A stretch of DNA of 64,000 bases, taken from Histomonas meleagridis (Eukaryota; Parabasalia; Tritrichomonadida; Dientamoebidae). Positions 40,709 through 48,412 of this stretch are shown here, piece after piece. The notes below the pieces were generated by a model that worked only from the letters and a program-made list of their open reading frames with translations, did no database searches and was not told the DNA's origin. Position numbers and translations under genes: made by a program. Within the stretch, counting starts at the first letter, position 1. Each line of letters starts with the position of its first letter. The stretch spans positions 744,001 through 808,000 of the forward strand of contig WSYJ01000036.1 of the NCBI GenBank assembly GCA_020186115.1, written 5' to 3'.

Positions 40709-41858
40709 GCAAATGGACGTTTACGACTTTCCATCGTATTTTGAACCCAAACCGATGCCGGGGATCTTCTATGCCATTTATCGGGGTAAAGTTTGCCTGT
40801 ATGTGTATAGTTTTAGTTATGACAAATGGGTATGCACAGGATATCTTGCGGAGAAAAAGAGAAGAAAAGTAAGAGATGAAAATGGTAAAGAATTTGATAC
40901 GTCAATCACAATTATGCTGGACGATGATACTACTTATGAGTTATATCTCGATTATGATTCGCCTCCGAAAAGAACAGCAAAAGAATTTGTCGAAAAACAC
41001 AAATTATCTCAAAACTTTATACCACAAATTAAAGAATTCATTGAACTTAACGTAAGTTCACAAGCACGAAATAAAAATATTCCACCAAAAGAAGAATCCG
41101 GTGTTTTTGCAGATGGAAAAATACAATTTGGCACTGCTGAAATGAAAGGCAAAAGAAATACAATGCAAGATTTCTCAATTGCATTCGAAGATAAAGAAAC
41201 AAATTCATCATTCTTCTGCATTTTCGATGGACATGGATCAGAAGAGCCATCGCAATATGCGGGGAAAAGGTTCAAAGAAATAACTCTTCAACTTCTTAAA
41301 GAAAAAGGAACAAAAGATGAAGAATTACTGACCAAAGTTCTTATGACTCTTCGCGAAGAAATGACTCGATTTGAAACATGTGGAACATGTGCAGTTTGTG
41401 TCTTCATTAAAGGAAATAAGATGTGGACAGCGAATTTGGGTGATAGTCGATGTCTTCTTTGTTGGAAAAAAGACGGGGAAAATAATGTGCAGCAATTGTC
41501 AGTCGACCATAAGGCAAGTGACAAAGAAGCTGTGGAATATGCTGAAAAAAATGGAGGACATGTCGTCAATGGTAGAATAAGTAACATTTTGGCCGTCTCG
41601 AGGTTCATCGGAGATAGTTTGTTGGCTGCTTACGCTGTTGCGGAGCCGTCGCGCGGCGAAGTGACGCTGCAAAGTGATGTCAAAGTTTTGATGGCGTGCG
41701 ATGGAGTGTTTGATGTGATTACAAATGAGGAGGTTGCCGATATGGCGCTGGATTTCTGTGAGAGCCCAGTGAATTCGGCTGTAAGAGTTCGTGATAAGGC
41801 ATTCGAGTGTGGGTCATTGGATAACATATCAGTAATTGTTGTGCAAATACAACAATGA
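40626..41858 (+). CDS. PFU ubiquitin-binding domain fused to PP2C phosphatase
   Basis: The frame is open from 40542 and its first plausible ATG is at 40626, inside the WD40 gene. The first 25 residues look like an out-of-frame reading of that gene. A PFU domain is at about residues 75-145 (YDFPSYFEPKPMPG, GKEFDTSITIMLDD, LSQNFIPQIKEFIELN). A complete PP2C domain follows at about 170-410: RNTMQDFSIAF, CIFDGHGSEEP, MWTANLGDSRCLLC, LAVSRFIGDSLL, LMACDGVFDVITNEE, SLDNISVIVV. All metal-binding Asp residues are present. PFU binds ubiquitin, so a phosphatase acting on ubiquitinated partners is a reasonable inference. The fusion is unlike PLAA, which ends in a PUL domain. Confidence 0.82.
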   Translation, partial: SSRRHQNFAPPKKVKKVTSHQIYNTSLEQMDVYDFPSYFEPKPMPGIFYAIYRGKVCLYVYSFSYDKWVCTGYLAEKKRRKVRDENGKEFDTSITIMLDDDTTYELYLDYDSPPKRTAKEFVEKHKLSQNFIPQIKEFIELNVSSQARNKNIPPKEESGVFADGKIQFGTAEMKGKRNTMQDFSIAFEDKETNSSFFCIFDGHGSEEPSQYAGKRFKEITLQLLKEKGTKDEELLTKVLMTLREEMTRFETCGTCAVCVFIKGNKMWTANLGDSRCLLCWKKDGENNVQQLSVDHKASDKEAVEYAEKNGGHVVNGRISNILAVSRFIGDSLLAAYAVAEPSRGEVTLQSDVKVLMACDGVFDVITNEEVADMALDFCESPVNSAVRVRDKAFECGSLDNISVIVVQIQQ

Positions 41859-42342
41859 TAAATGTTAAAAGTTTGGGCGTGTTGAACATTTCAGATGTTC
41901 ACTGGAAATAATTTAAACAAATAAAAAGAAATGTGAGAAAATATATGAAAATTATAAAAGATATAAAAGGAAAAGAGAATGAATTGTTTTGCTTCCAAAA
42001 TATTAATATGACAGTTTTTATAAAATGTTCTTCTTTCTAATATTTTTTCATATAAAGATTAACGAGTGTATTTCTCAGTGAAAAATTAAAATGATGTTGT
42101 AATTTCAGATTTACTGTATTTATGGAAATGGTCAACGAATTCGTTGACATACAGAAATAATTTTTTATTTTTTTGCCTTGAAACTGGATTGAGAAAAAAT
42201 AGGTATTATTCTAAGTAAAAAAATTAAAATGATATGCATATACAGAAATAAGTCAAAAAATTAATTTGCACAAATACAGAAATAAAAAATAATTTTTCAG
42301 CGTTCAAAAAGTGAATATTAACGGTTTCAATTAGACCGAGAA
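41859..42342 (+). promoter_or_regulatory. intergenic with AACGGTTTCA box
   Basis: AT-rich spacer. AACGGTTTCA at 42320-42329, 13 bases before the ATG at 42343, is a variant of the Myb-type core element. The rest shows repeated CAGAAATAA words and nothing else. Confidence 0.4.
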
Positions 42343-43077
42343 ATGAAAGTACTCACCCAGGCAAATGAAATTATCACAAGACTTGAAGAAATGATCAAGG
42401 AAGAGGAAGAACGTGGTGTCGGACTTAAACAAAAACTAGAAGATATTAGAAAACAAAATCCACAAAAATCTGAAACAGGAAATAATCAAATTTCAATTGG
42501 AGATGAAATAAATCTTAAAATAGCCGCTCCAACAAGAAATTGGAATAAGGTCTTCCTTACTAACAATAATTACAATTCATTTACCGATTTGGTGCAAGCG
42601 ACTTTCGGAAATCAAATGAAATTTGGCTTTCGTGATGAGTCAAATGGTACAGTTGTTTACTTACGATCAGATCAAGATATGAAGTTCATGTTTACTTGGT
42701 ATTTCGCTTATAAACTCTCAAATGTTCAAATTGTTCCATTAAAAACGGAACAAGTTAACTTTTTTAGTAAGTTTAATTTCCGCAAGGAAGTGCAAACTTG
42801 GAAACTGGACAGCTCTGTTTTTAGGTGCCAAATTGGAGAGTCAAATGATATTCCATTCATATTTCTGGTAATACCACCAAAAAACACCAGAAAAGAAGGT
42901 ATTGCTTACCTTGAGTCCATCTTTGGTAAAATAAAGTCACTAATGTTTGCAGATAACTGTGAGGATATCATCACTATCGACTCTGATGATTCATGGGAAT
43001 ACTGCATTGAAACAGGAACAACAATGGCCACAACAGGACAATATCCCCGCCTGATCATAGAAACAGAATCGAATTAA
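42343..43077 (+). CDS. coiled-coil protein with two PB1-like folds, tentative
   Basis: The 244-aa protein opens with a charged helix (EIITRLEEMIKEEEERGVGL). Two ubiquitin-like segments follow. The first, about 75-125, has FTDLVQATFGNQMKFGFRDE and TVVYLRSDQDMKFMF. The second, about 150-235, has ESIFGKIKSLMFADN and IITIDSDDSWEYCIE. The pattern of an acidic SDxDxx turn after paired strands is that of PB1 domains, which pair with other PB1 proteins in signalling scaffolds. No kinase or zinc finger accompanies them. Family uncertain. Confidence 0.6.
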   Translation: MKVLTQANEIITRLEEMIKEEEERGVGLKQKLEDIRKQNPQKSETGNNQISIGDEINLKIAAPTRNWNKVFLTNNNYNSFTDLVQATFGNQMKFGFRDESNGTVVYLRSDQDMKFMFTWYFAYKLSNVQIVPLKTEQVNFFSKFNFRKEVQTWKLDSSVFRCQIGESNDIPFIFLVIPPKNTRKEGIAYLESIFGKIKSLMFADNCEDIITIDSDDSWEYCIETGTTMATTGQYPRLIIETESN

Positions 43078-43317
43078 ATTTCAAACTAAACAATTTCTGG
43101 ATTTACATCTTTTTCAATAGCATAACGATCATATGCCGATGAAAAAATTCGATCGAATTTTCATCCACATCAAAACCACTACATACATTAATTTCCTTTC
43201 TTACAATATAACAAATAGCTCTTTATATGTAATACATAAGCAAAATGAGGAAACAAGATAAATTTTTTAGATTTTCAAAAAAATTTATTAATACTTTTTA
43301 CATACAAGAAATGAATT

Positions 43318-44727
43318 TTATATTTCATATTTCCATTGGATTTTCATTACGTCCCCATTCAAGAACGGCATTCCGCAGAACGGACATCTGCTTGTTCTTG
43401 AATCGATTATTGTCTGATAGCACAAATCACAAAACGTATGTCCGCATGACGTCAGCACGTAATTACGTTCGATAAAACATTTTTCGCATTGCCAAATTTG
43501 CTTATTTTCATATAATTCGATTTGTTGATGATAGAAATTTGTTTTTGTTCGAACTTTTTGGATTTCTTTTTCGTATTTTTTCTTTTTCTTTTCATTTTCA
43601 GAGATTAAGTCTTTGAGATATGAAATTACTTGTTCGTAATAATGAAAACCTGAACAAGTTGCAATGCTCGAAAGAAGTAATGAAGGATTTTGTGTTATGG
43701 AATGAATTATATTAACTTCGTTATATAAATCTGAAACGCATTCGATGTTTTCGATGGTAGTTTCGAATAAACGCGAAAGAAAAATTGGTTTTAATGAAGA
43801 TTCAAGATCAGACTTAAAATTGAATTCGAGAGATAATTGTGTATTTTGATCTTGAATATGTTCTACTTGCGTTTGAAGATATGATAAATAACTTTGGAGA
43901 TTGGTATTAAATGTTATTTCTTGAAATGAAAACATAAAATTTTTTTTAGTTGAATTTAAATAGTTTACAACAAATTGCTTCAAATGAATTCGAATCAAAT
44001 TGAAGTTGGCGTACTGGGTTTTGACTTGATGAAGAAGAGAATTAAGAGAAGATAAGTGTGGAAGAAAAGATTTTGTATATAAATTTTTTTCTGTTATGAT
44101 TTGCTTCAAATCAGATATAATTGAGAGGAAAGAAGGATAACTTGAAAGAATATCTGGTGATGGAATGTGAGTGTGAATTAAAAATTGTGAAAACTCACAG
44201 GAAGTATTTGCTTCTAACGGAATTGTTTTTCGTAACGAAAAAAATAACTTGACATTTAGAAAAAAACTTTCAGTATATATTTGTGCAAAACAATTGGGAA
44301 GGAATTGGGGATAAAGGTTTTCACTCAAAAGCTGTTCTTCGATGTTTGAAATTTCTGATGAAAAAATTGAAAATTCTGGTGTATGACTAAGGTATTCTTT
44401 AAAAACCATGGAATACTTATTGTAATTGGATAACGAAAGAAATAAGTTTTTAGCTTCGCATATCTCATCATTTTTTAAAAAAGGGAAATTATTTTCAATA
44501 ATTTCATTTAAATCCATATCTTGTCCGAAGCCTTCAAAAGCAGCAAAGCTTCTCAATGTTTGATAAACATCATTGAGGACAAATTCAATATTGGCACGTA
44601 ATTTCGATAAATTTTCTGTTTTTTGTAATAAATTCTGTTGCACTCTATCCATTAATTTCAATTTTACTTCTCCAACACATGTTTCAAGTCTTCTATTTGT
44701 AAAACATAAAAGGAGGTCATTTTCCAT
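43318..44727 (-). CDS. RING finger protein (probable E3 ubiquitin ligase)
   Basis: The 469-aa protein is mainly helical. It has a coiled coil before the C-terminus (ENEKKKKKYEKEIQKVRTKT) and a C3HC4 RING at about 414-452: CEKCFIERNYVLTSCGHTFC, then LCYQTI and RCPFCGMPF. The zinc ligands are complete. The Tyr-Val-Leu before the central Cys-Gly-His matches RINGs of the Bre1/TRIM kind. The long helical front could be an oligomerising arm. Substrate unknown. Start at ATG 44727; TAA/TGA-independent end. Confidence 0.82.
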   Translation of the reverse strand: MENDLLLCFTNRRLETCVGEVKLKLMDRVQQNLLQKTENLSKLRANIEFVLNDVYQTLRSFAAFEGFGQDMDLNEIIENNFPFLKNDEICEAKNLFLSLSNYNKYSMVFKEYLSHTPEFSIFSSEISNIEEQLLSENLYPQFLPNCFAQIYTESFFLNVKLFFSLRKTIPLEANTSCEFSQFLIHTHIPSPDILSSYPSFLSIISDLKQIITEKNLYTKSFLPHLSSLNSLLHQVKTQYANFNLIRIHLKQFVVNYLNSTKKNFMFSFQEITFNTNLQSYLSYLQTQVEHIQDQNTQLSLEFNFKSDLESSLKPIFLSRLFETTIENIECVSDLYNEVNIIHSITQNPSLLLSSIATCSGFHYYEQVISYLKDLISENEKKKKKYEKEIQKVRTKTNFYHQQIELYENKQIWQCEKCFIERNYVLTSCGHTFCDLCYQTIIDSRTSRCPFCGMPFLNGDVMKIQWKYEI

Positions 44728-44862
44728 CCAATTTCATGTCATAACTATTTTATTTGAAATTTATTTGTCAAAATCGAAAACATTCGTTTTAATTTTTCTA
44801 TCGCTCTCTCAAATCATTGTAAAAACACAGAAAACATCGACTTTTTGAAAATATTCAAATCT

Positions 44863-46134
44863 TTATTTCCAAGCTTCGGCAACAAATTCTGGTTCTGCAT
44901 CACCATTTATTCCGATTGATGGTTTTACAGAGAAGCTCTTTTTTATACAATCCAAAATTTTATCTTTTGGAATTCCTCTAATATATTCTATTACACTTGA
45001 AGTATCTCTTGATTCGTTCCATGTCAAATTCTCCAAACCGAATGCAACAAATCTTTTTGTATAATCATCTGTTTCTTTCAAGTAAGAATTAATTGTTTGT
45101 TCCTTTGCCATTTCCAAATCCTCGTCATTAATTTTAAGTGCGATATCAATTGACTTCTTTGTATTTCTTGCGATTTTTCGAAGTGATTCTTCACGAGCCT
45201 TTGCTACAAATGAAATTAAACCAGTGCCTCGATAAGGCCAGAATTCACATCTCAAGAATTCACAACCGCCTGTTATCGCATTTTTGTAAAGTACTGAATT
45301 CAAACCGGTTCCAATTCCTTCCGATGAAAATTCAGAGCAGCTGCCAAATATGCTCTGAATTACTTTGTATGTGTAGTAGTCGCTGGAATCAATGGAAGCT
45401 GCTGGAAATGAAATGGCAATATGTGGATAGGCCATGTGTTTAAGGAGTTTGTTTCCAATAAATGAGTTTCCTGATGACTTTTGCGTGTAATATCCACTTT
45501 GAAATTGTGTGGGAAGCGTTTGCCTTTGATATGAAGTGGGTGAAAAACTACTTGCAAGTGAGGAAAGATTATCAAGTTGATCTGATGAGCCAATGAGGAT
45601 TGATGATGATTGAAGATTATTAAGAATAGATTGATTAACTTGAAGTGTGGATGTAGATGTGGTGATGGGATTGATTTGATGCTTCTTGTCAGAAAAAGAG
45701 GCAGAACAAGCAATGCTTTCAAGAAGTGAGGATTCTGAATATGTACCAAGACGTTCTTGCTGTGAAAGAATGTGACGTGCTTTTCCAACTGTGGATGGAC
45801 TTGGATTCGCTTTGCAAAAGAAGAGATCTAGCATAGAATTTGCCTTTCTGCTGGATTCAGATGGGAAAGAGAATAAAAGAATTGACTGTTCTTTGAAAAC
45901 TTTAAGGTAGGAAGTTATGCAATTCCTATAGCAATCTTCAGGTTTGCCGATCGCATCAAGAAGTCTTGCTTGAAGAGTAAGAAATGTCTGACCAGAAGTA
46001 TCACCATCAACAGCCCCGACAGATAATGCTGCACCAATAACAGATAGCCCACCTGCAGTCTTTAACGTTGCAGCTTTGATTCCATTTTTTGCAATCTTAG
46101 TTATACAAAGAGGATTTGGTTTGATTTTCAGCAT
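44863..46134 (-). CDS. hydrogenosomal processing peptidase alpha-like subunit (M16 family)
   Basis: The 423-aa protein has two M16-like halves but no HxxEH zinc site, as expected for alpha-MPP-type subunits. The alpha hallmark, a glycine-rich loop, is FGSCSEFSSEGIGTGLNSVL (about 262-285). HPP/MPP cleaves import presequences in a complex with the catalytic beta subunit, which is not in this window. The N-terminus (MLKIKPNPLCITKIAKNGIK) is a plausible import signal. Length is shorter than mitochondrial alpha-MPP, like other trichomonad versions. The AACGTTCA box lies 7 bases before the ATG. It probably serves GrpE, OsmC and other imported proteins. Confidence 0.8.
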   Translation of the reverse strand: MLKIKPNPLCITKIAKNGIKAATLKTAGGLSVIGAALSVGAVDGDTSGQTFLTLQARLLDAIGKPEDCYRNCITSYLKVFKEQSILLFSFPSESSRKANSMLDLFFCKANPSPSTVGKARHILSQQERLGTYSESSLLESIACSASFSDKKHQINPITTSTSTLQVNQSILNNLQSSSILIGSSDQLDNLSSLASSFSPTSYQRQTLPTQFQSGYYTQKSSGNSFIGNKLLKHMAYPHIAISFPAASIDSSDYYTYKVIQSIFGSCSEFSSEGIGTGLNSVLYKNAITGGCEFLRCEFWPYRGTGLISFVAKAREESLRKIARNTKKSIDIALKINDEDLEMAKEQTINSYLKETDDYTKRFVAFGLENLTWNESRDTSSVIEYIRGIPKDKILDCIKKSFSVKPSIGINGDAEPEFVAEAWK

Positions 46135-46140
46135 TTATAG

Positions 46141-46148
46141 TGAACGTT
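46141..46148 (-). promoter_or_regulatory. AACGTTCA promoter box of processing peptidase gene
   Basis: AACGTTCA on the minus strand directly before the start (TTAACGTTCACTATAA then ATG). Same box and spacing as the BEACH and ArfGAP genes. Confidence 0.5.
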
Positions 46149-46222
46149 AATAGTCATTTTTTGTAAAGCGCTGAAAAAATTAAGTAGTTTATTCACACAA
46201 AAAAGAATAAAAATATATCGAT

Positions 46223-46960
46223 CTATGGTTTATATGTTATTTCAGTTGTATCATCTTTTCGTTTGAAAACAATTACTGAACCTACTATTAACTCCATTTT
46301 GTAATTGAGAAGTGAGTCCCAAGGAAATTCTGATTCTTTTACAAATCCGCTTTCTTCTAGTTTTCGATAGAGAGCACGAGTTGTTTGAGTATACCTATCA
46401 ATATGTCCAATAACAAATCTCCCGTTTGGTTTTAGTAATAAATTCATTGTGTCAACCAAATCTTCAACACAATTTTCATTATATGCTATCTCGGATCCAA
46501 TCACAAAATCAAACTGTCCATGTTTTTTAGCGAATGGTTCGCGGCTTTCTTTATTCCATTTTAATAATTCACATGTTATATTCTTTCTATCTTTGTATAA
46601 ATCAATGTTATTTTGTATCAATTCCATAACTGGTTCTGATCCATCAGTTGCAATAACTTTTGTTGGTGATGAATATTTTGCTATAAATGATGCACAAACT
46701 CCAGTTCCAGCACCTACTTCAACAACAGACTTATTATCAAAAATTGACATATTGTAATCAAGCCATGTTATTAGTAGTGTGCACCCTGGCCATAAAATTT
46801 GACCTGTAAGATCTGCATCAGTCATTGATGTTTTAAGTGCAAGGAATGACATTTCGCGTCCAGAAGGAAGATTACACTCTTGCTTAACATACTCTCTATC
46901 GAAAAATAGTTCGTACATATCATTTCCATTGAAGAGTTCCTCTTCTTCGCAATCCGACAT
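46223..46960 (-). CDS. METTL21-like protein methyltransferase
   Basis: The ATG at 46960 is chosen because TCACTTTTT ends directly before it; the longer frame to 47065 would extend past the initiator. The 245-aa class I methyltransferase has motif I VVEVGAGTGVCASFIAKYSS, a VIATDGSEPV motif II with acidic SAM-ribose contact, FDFVIGSEIAYNE (motif IV of the METTL21/lysine methyltransferase family) and a LLKPNGRFVIGH strand. METTL21-type enzymes methylate lysines of chaperones and translation factors. The exact substrate cannot be told. Confidence 0.8.
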   Translation of the reverse strand: MSDCEEEELFNGNDMYELFFDREYVKQECNLPSGREMSFLALKTSMTDADLTGQILWPGCTLLITWLDYNMSIFDNKSVVEVGAGTGVCASFIAKYSSPTKVIATDGSEPVMELIQNNIDLYKDRKNITCELLKWNKESREPFAKKHGQFDFVIGSEIAYNENCVEDLVDTMNLLLKPNGRFVIGHIDRYTQTTRALYRKLEESGFVKESEFPWDSLLNYKMELIVGSVIVFKRKDDTTEITYKP

Positions 46961-46969
46961 AAAAAGTGA
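46961..46969 (-). promoter_or_regulatory. TCACTTTTT initiator touching the start codon
   Basis: TCACTTTTT on the minus strand runs directly into the ATG at 46960. If the A of TCA is +1, the mRNA leader is only about 7 bases, as is normal for trichomonads. Confidence 0.5.
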
Positions 46970-47111
46970 CAATGCAGACCACCCCAACGATACACTTCGA
47001 GCAAAAAAAAATTGTTCTTTTCTCAGAAGGAGCACAACGTTTGTTATTATCAAAAACAAAAACAAGAAGTGGTATCAAAAAATTTTTATAAACACGATTT
47101 ATTTTTGTTCC

Positions 47112-48050
47112 TTATTCACTATTCCAATTCATCATGTTTAACAAAGACGAACCTATTTGCTTACTCTTTTCCCAAGCAGCGCTTGCATATGGTGCGACAG
47201 TATGGCCTGCTTGAGTAACTACATTACCGATTTTTTCAGCAACATTTGTTACAACATTAACAACTACCTGACCTGCAGAAGCAACATTATGATTTTCTTG
47301 TTCTTCGTGCTGGTGATTATTTTCTGGTGGTACATAAGATACTGAATTTGAATATGATTCATATGGACAAGGTCTTCTTTGGGGTGCCCCGCTTGGTTGG
47401 TCGGACGATGGCTTCGGAGGTTCTTCCTGTGGCTCTTCTTCAAAGAAGTCATCGAAAGAATCATCAGATAGTTTAACAAGTTGTGGTTTTCTTGAAGGCT
47501 TTCTAGATGACTGCCTTTTAGAAAATTGAATGTTATTGTTATTTGTTGGATTTTTCTTTTGAGTTTCCTGTTGTGGTTTTTGTTTGTTGTCTTCTTGTGG
47601 TTCCTTGTTTTCGCTTTCTTGAGATTCTTGTTCTTCACTTTGTTGTGGTAAATCTGGTTCAATTTGTTCAACAGGTGGTGGTGCAGGGTTAGCCAATGTT
47701 TCACCAGCTTCAGCATAAAGCTTGGCAGCATATTGATGAGCACCACGTGTTTTGTATTTGGTAGCAACTGGTAAATTATCAATTCCAATTGATTTAAAAT
47801 ATTCACGGGCTTTTCTGTTACCTCCTGCATTCATTACATTGATTTGTGACTGACTCCATGAGTCTAGATCAAGTGAACGTACAAATGAATTATGGACTCC
47901 TAATCCACGATGCTTTCCAGCACATTCAAGACATATCCATATTCCATATGTGACGCTTGCCCAAGTTGGATTTTTAGCTCCGCAGTCAGCACACTTTTGA
48001 TTCTCTGGACGGCGTTGAATTTTCCTGAGCTCGTCTTTGTTGTCACTCAT
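47112..48050 (-). CDS. ArfGAP (ARFGAP1/2/3-like)
   Basis: Start at ATG 48050, 8 bases after AACGTTCA; the longer frame to 48122 lacks a good start. The 312-aa protein has a full ArfGAP zinc finger at residues 5-65: CADCGAKNPTWASVTYGIWI, then CLEC in C-x2-C-x16-C-x2-C spacing. The catalytic arginine is in HRGLGVHNSFVRSLDLDSW. The tail is Q/E/P-rich with an amphipathic-looking segment and a C-terminal VVNVVTNVAEKIGNVVTQAG helix resembling lipid-packing sensors. It should trigger GTP hydrolysis on Arf at Golgi or COPI membranes. Confidence 0.92.
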   Translation of the reverse strand: MSDNKDELRKIQRRPENQKCADCGAKNPTWASVTYGIWICLECAGKHRGLGVHNSFVRSLDLDSWSQSQINVMNAGGNRKAREYFKSIGIDNLPVATKYKTRGAHQYAAKLYAEAGETLANPAPPPVEQIEPDLPQQSEEQESQESENKEPQEDNKQKPQQETQKKNPTNNNNIQFSKRQSSRKPSRKPQLVKLSDDSFDDFFEEEPQEEPPKPSSDQPSGAPQRRPCPYESYSNSVSYVPPENNHQHEEQENHNVASAGQVVVNVVTNVAEKIGNVVTQAGHTVAPYASAAWEKSKQIGSSLLNMMNWNSE

Positions 48051-48058
48051 TTGGTTGA

Positions 48059-48066
48059 TGAACGTT
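48059..48066 (-). promoter_or_regulatory. AACGTTCA promoter box of ArfGAP gene
   Basis: AACGTTCA followed by TCAACCAA on the minus strand, 8 bases before the ArfGAP ATG. Confidence 0.5.
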
Positions 48067-48412
48067 TCCAATTGAAAGAAGACTGTAACGGTCAATTTAA
48101 AAATAAATGGTCGAGATAACACTCAATAATCTCGAAAATATATTGACATAAATAACGATAAACAATAATTCATAGACTAGCAGGACATCCTTTTAAAGGA
48201 ATATGAAAACGAAATTTAATAATAATTTTTCTTATCAAATTATCTGTTAAAAAAATTCTAAAAACTTTCAATAAAAATCATAAAATTGTTTTTGGTTTCT
48301 TTTGTATATAGATTAAAATTGCTTTATTGTGGTATTTCATGAAATGATGAATAAAAATTAGAAAGTCGCTTTGGTTAGATGACATGTGAAATAAAAATTT
48401 ATCAGCAAAATA

